Of a DNA stretch of 64,000 bases, positions 51,133 through 60,774 are shown piece by piece. Numbering within the stretch: position 1 is the first letter of the stretch; every line of letters begins with the position of its first letter. Below the pieces are notes generated by a model that made no database searches, was not told the DNA's origin, and saw only the letters and a program-made list of their open reading frames with translations. The DNA is from Williamsia soli (GTDB taxonomy: Bacteria; Actinomycetota; Actinomycetes; Mycobacteriales; Mycobacteriaceae): the NCBI RefSeq assembly GCF_017377795.1, contig NZ_JAFRDR010000017.1, positions 1-64,000 of the forward strand. The letters run 5' to 3'. The position numbers and the translations under genes were made by a program.

Positions 51133-53441
51133 GGCAGCTCGTGCAAGATCAAATTCAGGACTCGGATGGCGCCGTCCTTGTCTAGCGGTTCGTTGCCGTT
51201 GCCGCATTTCGGGGACTGCACACACGAGGGGCATCCGGTTTCACACCCGCACCCGGACACCGCATCTCGGGTGGCGCGGATCCAGATCTCGAAGGCCTCG
51301 TGTCCACGGTCGGCGAAACCGGCACCGCCGGGATAACCGTCGTAGACGAATACCGTGGGCAGGTCGGTGTCGGGATGCAGATTGGTCGACAAGCCGCCGA
51401 TGTCCCAGCGATCGCAGGTCGCCACCAGCGGCAACAACCCGATCGCGGCGTGTTCGGCAGCATGCAACGCTCCCGGGAAACGAATCGAGTCGACCCCGAC
51501 AGCCTCGAGGGCCTCGGGGGTGAGCGTGTACATCACGGCCCGCGTCGAGAGCGTTTGCGGCGGCATGTCGAGCTCTACCGAATCGAGGACCTCGCCGGAG
51601 ATCAGCTTCCGCAGGTACCCGACCACCTGATGCGTGACGTCCACCCGCACCAACGCCACGGTCAGCGGCCCATGGGTTTCCGTCTCGATCACGTCGGTGA
51701 TGTCGACGATGGTGGTCTCGCGGGCGCTGGTGGTCCAGTCGGGTTCCTCGGGATGCACCAGTGCCAGACCATCATCGAGGTCGAGTTCGTCGACGACATA
51801 GCTCTCGCCCCGATGGATGTGGACGGCGCCCTGGTGCACGGTGGACATCGCCCGTCCGGTGTCGACCGTGCCGAGCAACTGCGCGGTGGTCTCGTCGACG
51901 ATCATCACCTGGCCGCCGATGCCGCCGCGAATGTCCACCGCGCCGTGGGGGTCCACCCCGGCCGCGACATACCACCCCGCCTTGCGGTGTCGGATGAGTC
52001 CCTGACGGGCCAGATCTTCCAGTAGTTCCCGCGCCCCGAAGGCGTCGACCTCGGCATCCTTGAGCGGCAGTTCGGCGGCCGCACAGAGTAATTGCGGACC
52101 GAGCACATAGGGATTGGTGGGGTCGGTGACGGTGGCCTCGACAGGTTTGTTCAGCAGCGCCTCGGGATGGTTCACCAGGTAGGTATCGAGGGGGTCGTCG
52201 CGGGCGATCAGCACCACCAGTGACCCCTCGCCGCGCCTGCCCGCTCGCCCGGCCTGTTGCCAGAACGACGCGACGGTCCCCGGAAACCCGGCCACCACAA
52301 TGGCATCGAGTCCGCTGATGTCGACACCGAGTTCCAGTGCGTTGGTGGTGGCGACCCCCAGCAGCTTTCCGTCGGCGATGTCGCGTTCGAGGGTGCGGCG
52401 GTCGTCGGCGAGATAACCCGCGCGGTACGCGGCCACCCGGGGCGCCAACGCCGGGTCGACCTCCTCGAGTATTCGTTTGGCCGAGAGTGCCGTCAGTTCG
52501 ACACCGCGGCGACTTCGGACGAAGCACAGCGTCCGCGCGCCCTCGAGCACGAGATCGGCAAGGACGCGCGCGGCCTCGGCCCCGGCCTGTTTGCGCACGG
52601 GAGCGCCGTGCTCCCCGGTGATCTCGGGGACGAAACCCGGCTCCCACAACGCGACCGTGCGCGCGCCGTGAGGTGATCCGTCTTCGGTGATCTCCACGCA
52701 GTCGGCGCCGATCATCCGACTCATGGCCGCGCCCGGACTTCCTGCGGTGGCGCTGGCACCGATCACGACCGGATTCGCGCCCGCCGCCCGCGCGATACGA
52801 AGCAGACGGCGCAATACCAGCGCGGTGTGCGAGCCGAATACGCCTCGATAGTGGTGGCATTCATCCACGACGATGAATTGCAGCCCACGCATGAACTGTC
52901 GCCAGCGGCCATGGGACCCGAGAATGCCGATGTGCAACATGTCCGGATTGGTGAATATCCACCGGGAGTGTTCGCGAGCCCATTGACGCACGGCGGGTTC
53001 GGTGTCGCCGTCGTATGCGCAGGGCTGTAAATGCATGAACTCCTTGCGCCCGGCCAGCAGCGAGGACACCGACCGCAGCTGATCGGAACCGAGCGCCTTG
53101 GTGGGCGCGAGATACAACGCGGTTGCCCGCGGATCGTCGAGAAGCCGGGACAGGATGGGAACCTGGTAGGCAAGTGACTTTCCGGACGCCGTTCCCGTCG
53201 AGAGCACCACATGTTGTCCGGCCCAGGCGTGTTCGGCCGCAATGACCTGGTGGGTCCACGGCGCCCTCACGCCGGATTCCACCAGGGCGTCGCGAACCGG
53301 ACCGGCGACCCAATTTGGCCAACTGGCGAAAGAAGCTGTCCTGGAGGGAATTACTGACTTGTGTGTCAGAGGTGAGTCATCAGGATCGATACCAGCAAGC
53401 GTCCGGGCGAGCAGTTCGGTGCCGAAGTCGCCGTTACTCAT
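51105..53441 (-). CDS. DEAD/DEAH-box helicase with DUF1998 zinc domain (Rv3649 type)
   Basis: 778 residues. Superfamily 2 motifs in order: 'LSTGTASGKSLAYQVPILSR' (I), 'LYLAPTKALGSDQ' (Ia), 'FIVVDECHHYRGVFG' (II), 'VIGASATAGSP' (III), 'ATNALELGVDISGLDAIVVA' (V), 'QQAGRAGRRGEGSLV' (VI). The C-terminal DUF1998 has 'GCGCETGCPSCVQSPKCG', a four-cysteine zinc/cluster site. It belongs with YprA/MrfA-type 3'-5' helicases; MrfA acts in mitomycin-damage excision repair. A -10 TAGTAT (53469-53464, minus) precedes it. Confidence 0.93.
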   Translation of the reverse strand: MSNGDFGTELLARTLAGIDPDDSPLTHKSVIPSRTASFASWPNWVAGPVRDALVESGVRAPWTHQVIAAEHAWAGQHVVLSTGTASGKSLAYQVPILSRLLDDPRATALYLAPTKALGSDQLRSVSSLLAGRKEFMHLQPCAYDGDTEPAVRQWAREHSRWIFTNPDMLHIGILGSHGRWRQFMRGLQFIVVDECHHYRGVFGSHTALVLRRLLRIARAAGANPVVIGASATAGSPGAAMSRMIGADCVEITEDGSPHGARTVALWEPGFVPEITGEHGAPVRKQAGAEAARVLADLVLEGARTLCFVRSRRGVELTALSAKRILEEVDPALAPRVAAYRAGYLADDRRTLERDIADGKLLGVATTNALELGVDISGLDAIVVAGFPGTVASFWQQAGRAGRRGEGSLVVLIARDDPLDTYLVNHPEALLNKPVEATVTDPTNPYVLGPQLLCAAAELPLKDAEVDAFGARELLEDLARQGLIRHRKAGWYVAAGVDPHGAVDIRGGIGGQVMIVDETTAQLLGTVDTGRAMSTVHQGAVHIHRGESYVVDELDLDDGLALVHPEEPDWTTSARETTIVDITDVIETETHGPLTVALVRVDVTHQVVGYLRKLISGEVLDSVELDMPPQTLSTRAVMYTLTPEALEAVGVDSIRFPGALHAAEHAAIGLLPLVATCDRWDIGGLSTNLHPDTDLPTVFVYDGYPGGAGFADRGHEAFEIWIRATRDAVSGCGCETGCPSCVQSPKCGNGNEPLDKDGAIRVLNLILHELPVSAGVGRA

Positions 53442-53780
53442 CGTTCCAGTTCATCACCTCGTAATACTAGGCCCGCCGGATACAACAACGCGGAGGTCAT
53501 CCGGCATCCACGACGCACAGTGGGCTTCTGGCGACGTTTGAAATCAAGTTGAACTCTCCACTGTTGTGCACGCCGAGAACATGATTGACTCAATGTGGTC
53601 GTAGCTCTCGGGGGGTGGGTTCAAGCATTTGGCCTTCTCACTCGCAGATCGTGTTACGACCGTGGTACTGAAGGTCAGTGTGCGGGCGTGCTCGCAAGCG
53701 GCGCCAGAAGGTATGGCGGTCGGAACCGGCCCGGCGTGGGTAACTCTCCGCCGCTACCGGTGATAGAAAAGGAATACGGC
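53442..53780. other. Intergenic region with long leader of the cold-shock gene
   Basis: No gene. It holds the helicase -10 (53464-53469), an inverted repeat GCCGGAT/ATCCGGC (53475-53481, 53499-53505), and presumably the long structured 5' UTR usual for cold-shock mRNAs. No clear csp promoter can be read. Confidence 0.4.
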
Positions 53781-53984
53781 ATGGCTCAGGGGACTGTGAA
53801 GTGGTTCAACGCGGAAAAGGGGTTCGGTTTCATCGCGCCCGATGATGGCCCGGACGACGTGTTTGTCCACTACTCCGAGATCCAGGGAAACGGTTTCCGG
53901 ACCCTCGAGGAGAACCAGCGGGTTGAGTTCGAGGTCGGTCAGGGCACGAAAGGTCCGCAGGCCACTGGTGTTCGCGGTCTGTAG
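53781..53984 (+). CDS. cspA: Cold-shock protein
   Basis: 67 residues from ATG 53781 with AAAAGGA upstream. RNP1 '[10 protein letters not shown]' and RNP2 'VFVHYSEI' on the five-stranded OB fold, '[15 protein letters not shown]' at the start. An RNA chaperone binding single strands. Rv3648c position. Ends at a classic terminator. Confidence 0.97.
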   Translation: MAQGTVKWFNAEKGFGFIAPDDGPDDVFVHYSEIQGNGFRTLEENQRVEFEVGQGTKGPQATGVRGL

Positions 53985-54018
53985 GACGCGTCCTTCGCAC
54001 CACTCGAAAAATCTGGGT

Positions 54019-54062
54019 TCACCCCCGACGCCGAAACCACGGCGCCGGGGGTGAGTCTTTTT
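54019..54062 (+). terminator. Rho-independent terminator of cspA
   Basis: TCACCCCCGACGCCG (54019-54033) pairs with 54040-54054 with one A-C mismatch around AAACCA, then GTCTTTTTC. The most classical intrinsic terminator in the window. Confidence 0.9.
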
Positions 54063-54089
54063 CGGCCGCGCATACCGTACGGTTTCATC

Positions 54090-54668
54090 GTGGGTCAGCT
54101 GTCCATGTTCTCCGCGGAGACCGACGAGCCGTCCTTGGACGACCTCGCCGGGATCTTGGCGTCCGCTGGGCAGGTGGCCATCGGACCCCGAGGTGCGCGG
54201 CTGTCGGTCGTGGTGGCCGAGGACTGGCGTGCCCAGGCACTCGCTGACGAGATCGAGCGATCCGGGGTGACCGCCGAGATATCACTGTCGTCGGAGGGCT
54301 CGCCTCTCGTCGGGACAGCGGCGACGCCGGTCCTCGAAGGCCTGTACCGCCAATGGACCAAAGGTGCGGTGAAGACGATGCCCGCCACCTGGGTGCCCTC
54401 TCCGAGAGCGTTGCGCCTATGGGTCATGGCGGCCGGACAGCGCGACGCCGACCGCTACCTTCTCGGTCTCGACTCCCACGCCCCGGACTCGCACGGTTCG
54501 CTCGCGACCGCGGTCATGCGGGCGGGTATCGCGCCCACACTGGTGGGCACCCGGAGCTCCAGCCCGGCCCTGCGCATCGCGGGCAAGCGGCGCCTGACGC
54601 GGCTGATCGAATCGGTCGGAGAGGCCCCGGACATACCCGGGGCAGCTCTGCAGTGGCCTTTTATTTGA
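54090..54668 (+). CDS. Conserved actinobacterial protein of unknown function (Rv3647c-like)
   Basis: 192 residues from GTG 54090, which follows TACGGT by 6 nt and so is probably leaderless. It has an alpha/beta start ('LDDLAGILASAGQVAIGPRG', 'LSVVVAEDWRAQALADEIER') and a basic C-terminal half 'RIAGKRRLTRLIESVGEAP' suggestive of nucleic-acid binding. Length and position between cspA and topA match Rv3647c. No catalytic motif is visible. Confidence 0.85.
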   Translation: MGQLSMFSAETDEPSLDDLAGILASAGQVAIGPRGARLSVVVAEDWRAQALADEIERSGVTAEISLSSEGSPLVGTAATPVLEGLYRQWTKGAVKTMPATWVPSPRALRLWVMAAGQRDADRYLLGLDSHAPDSHGSLATAVMRAGIAPTLVGTRSSSPALRIAGKRRLTRLIESVGEAPDIPGAALQWPFI

Positions 54669-54823
54669 CAGCGTGATCGATAACGTGTCTGAACTGTACT
54701 GACAGCCTGTCCAAACGACCGGTTCGCACCCTGGTTCGACGGTGTTCACGGGTGGCAGGTCAGGTGCAGGGATGTCATAAGCGCTATACATAAGGTACAA
54801 ACGGGCCAGAAGGACCATGAAAG

Positions 54824-57800
54824 GTGCAGGCAAAGACGGTGGCGGATTCAGGTACTACAGCCGGCAAGACAGGTGGTGTCGTGCGCCGGCTCGTGATCGT
54901 CGAGTCCCCGACCAAGGCCCGCAAGATCTCGACATATCTCGGTCCCAACTACGTGGTGGAGTCGTCGCGCGGTCATATTCGTGACCTGCCGCGTGGTGCC
55001 GCCGACGTGCCTGCCAAATACAAGGGTCAGGCGTGGGCGAGGCTCGGCGTCAACGTCGACGAGAACTTCGAACCGCTCTACGTGGTGTCACCGGACAAGA
55101 AGTCCACGGTGACCGAACTCAAGGCGCTGCTCAAAGACGTCGACGAGCTCTATCTCGCGACAGACGGTGACCGCGAGGGCGAAGCCATCGCGTGGCACCT
55201 GCTCGACACCCTCAAACCCAAGATCCCGGTCAAGCGGATGGTCTTCCACGAGATCACCGAATCGGCCATCCGCGCGGCCGCCGAAGATCCCCGTGACCTC
55301 GACGAAGACCTCGTCGACGCCCAGGAGACGCGTCGCATCCTCGACCGTCTCTACGGCTACGAGGTGTCGCCGGTCCTGTGGAAGAAGGTCATGCCGAAGT
55401 TGTCGGCGGGCCGCGTGCAGTCGGTGGCCACCCGCATCATCGTCGAGCGGGAGCGCGAGCGGATGGCGTTCCGGTCGGCCAGTTACTGGGACATCGCCGC
55501 GACGCTCGACGCCGGCGCCGATGCGACGCCGCGTAGTTTCGGTGCCCGTCTGGTCAGCGTCGACGGCGATCGTGTGGCCAGTGGACGCGACTTCGACTCG
55601 GTCGGCGGTCTGAAGAAGGCCGACGGCGTCGTCGTCCTCGACGAGAACCGCGCGGTCGCGCTGGCCGGAGCCCTGCAGGGCGCCTCGCTGTCGGTGTCCT
55701 CGGTCGAGGAAAAGCCGTACACCCGCAAGCCGTATGCGCCGTTCATGACGTCGACGCTGCAGCAGGAGGCGGGCCGCAAGCTGCGGTTCACCTCCGATCG
55801 CACGATGCGGGTCGCGCAACGGCTGTACGAAAACGGCTACATCACCTATATGCGTACCGACTCGACCACGCTGTCCGAGTCGGCGATCACGGCGGCCCGT
55901 AACCAGGCCCGTGATCTCTATGGGGCGAACTTCGTCCACCCGACGCCGCGGCAGTACACCCGCAAGGTGAAGAACGCTCAGGAGGCCCATGAGGCCATCC
56001 GGCCGGCCGGTGAGTCCTTCCGGACCCCCGGTGAGGTCGCCTCCGCGCTGCAGACCGACGAGTTCCGGCTCTATGAACTCATCTGGCAGCGGACCGTCGC
56101 CTCGCAGATGGCCGATGCCCGCGGCACCACGATGAGTCTGCGGATCACCGGATCCGCGCGAACCGGGGAGACCTGCACGTTCGCCGCCTCGGGCCGCACC
56201 ATCACGTTCCCGGGTTTCTTGTCTGCCTACGTCGAGACCGTCGACGAGCAGGCAGGCGGCACCGCCGACGACGCCGAGAGTCGCCTCCCGAACCTCGTTC
56301 AAGGACAAGCGCTCACGGCCACCGAACTGCGGCCGGACGGGCACACCACCAATCCGCCCGCGCGCTACACCGAGGCGTCGCTGGTGAAGACGTTGGAGGA
56401 GTTGGGGATCGGCCGCCCGTCGACGTACGCGTCGATCATCGGCACCATCCAGGATCGCGGCTACGTGCACAAGAAGGGCTCGGCTCTCGTCCCGTCCTGG
56501 ATTGCGTTCGCCGTCGTCGGGCTGCTCGAGGCCTACTTCAAACGGCTTGTCGACTACGACTTCACCGCCTCGCTGGAAGACGATCTCGACCAGATCGCCA
56601 GTGGCGCAGAGAACCGCACCAACTGGCTGACGCAGTTCTACTTCGGGCAAGAAGGCGCCGAAGGTCAGGCCGCGACGGGTCTGAAAAAACTGGTCGGCAT
56701 CAACCTCGAAGAGATCGACGCCCGGACCGTCAACTCGATCCGCTTGTTCGACGACGATCAGGGCAGGCCCGTCTACGTGCGCGTCGGCCGGTTCGGTCCG
56801 TATCTCGAGCGCACCGTCACGCCTGAGGGTGGCGGCGAGCCGGAGTCGCAGCGCGCCAACCTGCCCGACGACATCACTCCTGACGAGCTGACCCTCGAAC
56901 TCGCGGAGAAGCTCTTCAGCACCCCGCAGGAGGGTCGCACCCTGGGCGTCGACCCACTCTCGGGTAACGAGATCGTGGCCAAGGAGGGGCGTTTCGGCCC
57001 GTACGTGACCGAGATTCTCCCCGATCCGGAAGATGACGGAGACGACGACGCGTCGGCGCCTGCCCTCACCCCGCCGTCCGCGCCGACCCCGCTCGACGAC
57101 GGTGCGACCCCACTGGACGCTCCGACCGGTGGAGGCGGCACCGCGACCGCGACCAAGAAGGCAACAGCCAAGAAAACGGCGAAGAAGGCTGCCAAGAAGG
57201 CCGGCCCGAAGCCGCGCACCGGGTCGCTGTTCAAGTCGATGGAGATCGCTTCGGTCACGCTCGACGATGCCCTGAAGTTGCTCTCGCTGCCCAGAATCGT
57301 CGGGCAGGACGCAGAGGGCCAGGAGATCACCGCCCAGAACGGTCGGTATGGCCCATACCTCAAGCGCGGCACCGACTCCCGGTCGCTGACGAGCGAGGAT
57401 CAGATCTTCGACATCACCCTCGAAGAGGCACTGAAGATCTACTCCGAGCCCAAGCGCCGCGGTCGTGCGGCCGCCGCGCCGCCGCTGCGGGAACTGGGTA
57501 AGGATCCGGTGTCGGAGGCTCCGATGGTGATCAAGGACGGCCGCTTCGGTCCGTACGTCACCGACGGTGAGACCAACGCCAGCCTGCGCAAGGACGACGA
57601 CGTCGCGTCCATCACCGACGAGCGGGCCTCGGAGTTGCTGGCGGACAGGCGCGCCCGCGGCCCCGCCAAGAAGTCGGCGAAGAAGGCGGCCAAGAAGGCT
57701 CCGGCGAAGAAAGCCGCTGCCAAGAAGACCGCCGCCAAGAAGGCTCCGGCAAAGAAGGCCGCAGCCAAGAAGACGACCGCGAAGAAGACTGCAGCGAAGA

Positions 57801-57844
57801 AGACGGCAGCGAAGAAGACCCCGCCGAAGAAGTCGACGGACTAG
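54824..57844 (+). CDS. topA: DNA topoisomerase I
   Basis: 1006 residues from GTG 54824. Type IA enzyme relaxing negative supercoils. Toprim start 'RRLVIVESPTKARKISTYLG', acidic 'YLATDGDREGEAIAWHL', active-site Tyr342 in 'YITYMRTDSTTLS', and several C-terminal 'GRFGPYV' repeats instead of zinc fingers. The last ~60 residues and an internal stretch are strings of K/A/P ('KKAAKKAPAKKAAAKKTAAK'), the actinobacterial DNA-tracking tail that makes the enzyme processive. A TATACA -10 candidate lies at 54785-54790. Its stop is 4 nt from that of the convergent cyclase. Confidence 0.97.
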   Translation: MQAKTVADSGTTAGKTGGVVRRLVIVESPTKARKISTYLGPNYVVESSRGHIRDLPRGAADVPAKYKGQAWARLGVNVDENFEPLYVVSPDKKSTVTELKALLKDVDELYLATDGDREGEAIAWHLLDTLKPKIPVKRMVFHEITESAIRAAAEDPRDLDEDLVDAQETRRILDRLYGYEVSPVLWKKVMPKLSAGRVQSVATRIIVERERERMAFRSASYWDIAATLDAGADATPRSFGARLVSVDGDRVASGRDFDSVGGLKKADGVVVLDENRAVALAGALQGASLSVSSVEEKPYTRKPYAPFMTSTLQQEAGRKLRFTSDRTMRVAQRLYENGYITYMRTDSTTLSESAITAARNQARDLYGANFVHPTPRQYTRKVKNAQEAHEAIRPAGESFRTPGEVASALQTDEFRLYELIWQRTVASQMADARGTTMSLRITGSARTGETCTFAASGRTITFPGFLSAYVETVDEQAGGTADDAESRLPNLVQGQALTATELRPDGHTTNPPARYTEASLVKTLEELGIGRPSTYASIIGTIQDRGYVHKKGSALVPSWIAFAVVGLLEAYFKRLVDYDFTASLEDDLDQIASGAENRTNWLTQFYFGQEGAEGQAATGLKKLVGINLEEIDARTVNSIRLFDDDQGRPVYVRVGRFGPYLERTVTPEGGGEPESQRANLPDDITPDELTLELAEKLFSTPQEGRTLGVDPLSGNEIVAKEGRFGPYVTEILPDPEDDGDDDASAPALTPPSAPTPLDDGATPLDAPTGGGGTATATKKATAKKTAKKAAKKAGPKPRTGSLFKSMEIASVTLDDALKLLSLPRIVGQDAEGQEITAQNGRYGPYLKRGTDSRSLTSEDQIFDITLEEALKIYSEPKRRGRAAAAPPLRELGKDPVSEAPMVIKDGRFGPYVTDGETNASLRKDDDVASITDERASELLADRRARGPAKKSAKKAAKKAPAKKAAAKKTAAKKAPAKKAAAKKTTAKKTAAKKTAAKKTPPKKSTD

Positions 57845-57848
57845 GTCC

Positions 57849-59390
57849 TCAGACCTCGACCTCGTATTTCGGCCTGGCCAAGCGGGTCTCGATGCCGCGT
57901 CCGCGTAGCTCGATGCCTTCGCCGATGTCCCAGTGGGACGCCTCCTCGGACGAGGCCAGGTACACGGCGCGGGCCGAACCGAGCACGCGGGTCGGCTCGA
58001 ACTTGGCCAGATCGGTCAGCCGGGCCGCCTCGTTGACCGGGTCGCCGATGACGGTGTACTCGAGGCGCTGTTGCGAACCGATGTGTCCAGCAATGGCCTT
58101 GCCTGCCGACACCCCGATGCCGACGTCGGTGTCGCCGAGCGCGGCATCGAGTTCCTGACGCAACGTCCGCGCCGCAGCGAGAGCCTGGCCTGCGAAGTCC
58201 TCTTGGTCCAGCGGGGCTCCGAAGATGGCGAGCGCCGCGTCACCCTGGAACTTGTTGACGAATCCGCCGTGCCTGCCGACCACGTCGACGATCACCCGGA
58301 AGAACTCGTTGAGCAGGTTGACGACGTCGCGCGGGGGCCGGTTGACGGCGAGGCGTGTCGAGCCGACGATGTCGACGAACAGCACTCCGACATAGCGTTC
58401 CTCGCCGCCGAGCTCGGTGCCGATCTCGATGGCGCGGCGGGCCACGTCCTCACCCACGTAGCGGCCGAACAGGTTGCGCAGCTGTTGACGCTCGCGCACG
58501 TCGGCGACCATCTCGTTGAAGCCGGCCTGCAGCAGACCCAGGTCGCTGCCGTCGTAGATGCGGACGGAGGTATCGAGGTTGCCCTCGCGCACCTCGTGCT
58601 GGGCCAGTCGGAGTTGTTTGATGGGGTCGGCGATGGCCGAGACCAGCCGCACCAGGCCGATCGACCCGAAGGCCAGAGCCGCACCCGCCATCCACAGGAT
58701 GGGGCGCTGCAGCCCGGCGGCGTCGGTGTCGATGACACCGATCTGCTGCCCGACGACCAGTGCGATGATCACGGCCAGCGGCGCGGCCACGCTGATCACC
58801 CAGAAGAGGATGATGCGCTGGGTGACGCTGGGGGCGGTGGCGTCCTCGGGGTTGTTGGCCATGGCCGCCACGGTGATGGGGCGGAGCACCTTCTCGGACT
58901 GCATGTACCCCAGGACGCAGGTGACCAGCGCGCCGACGAACGACCCCAACGCCACGACCAGCGCGGTGCGGCCCGACTGGGACAGGCTCAGCAGTGAGAA
59001 GACCGCGCCGCCGACCAGCCAGAGGGCGCCGTGGACGATCATCAGTAGCAGCGGCAGTCGCAGGGCTCGGCGTCGAGCCCTCTCGTTGTCCAGGCGCGAG
59101 CGGCGCCGATGCCAGACCAGCACAGGCAGTGAGAGCCGGATGGTGGCGTAGCCGCTGACGATGCCCGCGATGACCAGATAGAGCACGAAGATGAGCTGGC
59201 CGACCCCGCTGATCTCGGACAGGCTGACGGAGGTCTGGGCCGGCAGGCCGAAACGGAGGAAGGCGAAGGTGAACAGGGCCCCGGCGACGTTGGCGCGGAG
59301 CATGTCGAGAGCCAGGACGGGCCATGGAGTGCGCACGAGCCAGCGCAACAGATGCCAGGTGCGCTGTAGCTGCGTCTGTCTCTCGACCAC
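57849..59390 (-). CDS. Membrane class III adenylate cyclase with HAMP domain (Rv3645 type)
   Basis: About 513 residues from GTG 59390; TACCGT (59397-59402 on this strand) ends 6 nt before, a leaderless start. TTG 59417 would add 9 residues. Six hydrophobic segments in the first ~240 residues, then a HAMP linker ('ADPIKQLRLAQHEVREGNLD') and the cyclase domain with 'FVDIVGSTRLAV' (metal Asp), 'NKFQGDAALAIFGAP' (Lys/Asp) and 'TVIGDPVNEAARL'. Rv3645 is described as a fatty-acid-responsive major cAMP source. The product would feed the Crp encoded in this window. Confidence 0.92.
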   Translation of the reverse strand: MVERQTQLQRTWHLLRWLVRTPWPVLALDMLRANVAGALFTFAFLRFGLPAQTSVSLSEISGVGQLIFVLYLVIAGIVSGYATIRLSLPVLVWHRRRSRLDNERARRRALRLPLLLMIVHGALWLVGGAVFSLLSLSQSGRTALVVALGSFVGALVTCVLGYMQSEKVLRPITVAAMANNPEDATAPSVTQRIILFWVISVAAPLAVIIALVVGQQIGVIDTDAAGLQRPILWMAGAALAFGSIGLVRLVSAIADPIKQLRLAQHEVREGNLDTSVRIYDGSDLGLLQAGFNEMVADVRERQQLRNLFGRYVGEDVARRAIEIGTELGGEERYVGVLFVDIVGSTRLAVNRPPRDVVNLLNEFFRVIVDVVGRHGGFVNKFQGDAALAIFGAPLDQEDFAGQALAAARTLRQELDAALGDTDVGIGVSAGKAIAGHIGSQQRLEYTVIGDPVNEAARLTDLAKFEPTRVLGSARAVYLASSEEASHWDIGEGIELRGRGIETRLARPKYEVEV

Positions 59391-59459
59391 GTGAACACGG
59401 TAGCTGCCTGCTTGCAAGAGTTAAACACGGCTGTCCGAGCGTGCAGATAGGCTTGACCT

Positions 59460-60704
59460 GTGACAACAGTGTTCGATCGACTGGTCGGCCAGCCGGATGT
59501 GGTGGGAGAACTCACAGTCGCGTCCGTCGCCGCAGCTCATTTGGCCGCTTCTCGTGATCTGGAAGCTCACGGCGGGACGCCCGACGTTGGCCCGAGACAT
59601 GGCTCCTCGGCGATGACACACGCCTGGCTGTTCACCGGTCCTCCGGGTTCCGGGCGCTCGGTGGCGGCTCAGTGCTTCGCTGCGGCCCTGCAATGCGAGG
59701 TGGCGGATACCCCCGGATGTGGCCGCTGTCACGCCTGCACGACGGTGATGGCGGGAACACACGCCGATGTGCGTCGAATCGTGCCGCAGGGGCTGTCGAT
59801 TCCGGTCAAAGAGATGCGAGCGATCGTGCAGACGGCCGCGCGCAGGCCCAGCGTCGGCCGATGGCAGGTCGTTGTCATCGAAGATGCCGACCGGCTCACC
59901 GAAGGCGCGGCCAACGCGTTGCTCAAGGCGGTCGAGGAGCCGCCGCCCCGCACTGTGTTTCTCTTGTGTGCGCCCAGCGTCGACCCGGAGGACATCGCGG
60001 TCACCCTGCGGTCGCGGTGTCGGCATGTGGCGTTGACGATGCCCTCGGTATCGGCGATCGCCGAGGTCCTCATCGGCAACGACGGCATCGACCCCGAGAT
60101 GGCCCGCTGGGCCGCGTCGGTCTGCGGCGGCCACGTCGGGCGGGCCCGACGTCTGGCGACAGATGAGGAGTCGCGGGAGCAACGCAAGCAGGCGCTCGGG
60201 GTCGCGAGGGCCGCCACCAGGGATGCCACCGCGTATGCGGCGGCGGAGGCACTGGTGAAGACCGCCACCGACGCAGCGAAGGCGATCAGCGCGCGACTCG
60301 ACGAGGCCGAGACCGAGGAGATGCGGACCTCCCTCGGCGCCGGAGGTACCGGCAAGGGCGCAGCCGGTGCGTTGCGCGGTTCGGCCGGAATCCTCAAAGA
60401 TCTCGAGAGACGCCAGAAGTCCCGAGAGACGCGTACCGGGCGTGACCTACTCGATCGGGCCCTGGTCGACCTCGCTGCGCTGTTCCGCGACGCGCTGGCG
60501 GCCTCCTTCGGGTCGCCGGTGGCCGCGATGCACCCGGATATGGCGGAACAGACCGTCGCGATGGCCGGTTATGCGCGTCCGGAGGAGCTGCTGTCGTGCG
60601 TGGAGGCCGTTCTGCAGTGTCGAGAAGCGCTGGGCTTCAACGTCAAGCCGAAGTTCGCGGTTGACGCGATGGTGGCCGAGATCGGTCTGGCCCTGCGTCA
60701 CTAA
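59460..60704 (+). CDS. holB: DNA polymerase III delta' subunit
   Basis: 414 residues from GTG 59460; TAGGCT (59448-59453) ends 6 nt before it. Clamp-loader AAA+ fold: 'AWLFTGPPGSGRSVAAQCFA' (P-loop with Lys replaced by Arg, as usual in delta'), zinc module 'CEVADTPGCGRCHACTT', 'VVIEDADRLTEGAANALLKA', 'VEEPPPRTVFLLCAP' and 'LRSRCRHV' (SRC). Divergent from the cyclase and followed by the 53-nt repeat. Confidence 0.95.
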   Translation: MTTVFDRLVGQPDVVGELTVASVAAAHLAASRDLEAHGGTPDVGPRHGSSAMTHAWLFTGPPGSGRSVAAQCFAAALQCEVADTPGCGRCHACTTVMAGTHADVRRIVPQGLSIPVKEMRAIVQTAARRPSVGRWQVVVIEDADRLTEGAANALLKAVEEPPPRTVFLLCAPSVDPEDIAVTLRSRCRHVALTMPSVSAIAEVLIGNDGIDPEMARWAASVCGGHVGRARRLATDEESREQRKQALGVARAATRDATAYAAAEALVKTATDAAKAISARLDEAETEEMRTSLGAGGTGKGAAGALRGSAGILKDLERRQKSRETRTGRDLLDRALVDLAALFRDALAASFGSPVAAMHPDMAEQTVAMAGYARPEELLSCVEAVLQCREALGFNVKPKFAVDAMVAEIGLALRH

Positions 60705-60714
60705 ACCTCCGAAA

Positions 60715-60767
60715 TTGGTGGGTTTTGGCGATGCTGAACTGGGGAAATGCTCGCCAGAACCCACCAA
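60715..60767. repeat. 53-nt dispersed palindromic repeat, copy 2
   Basis: Same length and arms as the element at 19763-19815. TTGGTGGGTTTTGGCGA pairs with TCGCCAGAACCCACCAA (only one G-U). The CTGGGGAAATGC part of the loop is unchanged; the differences lie just after the left arm. It sits 10 nt after holB and 7 nt before the end of the convergent gene. Confidence 0.75.
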
Positions 60768-60774
60768 GATCGGC

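Noticed and set aside
55088-56650. 520-codon minus-strand frame inside topA
   Set aside because: TopA is intact with all motifs on the plus strand.
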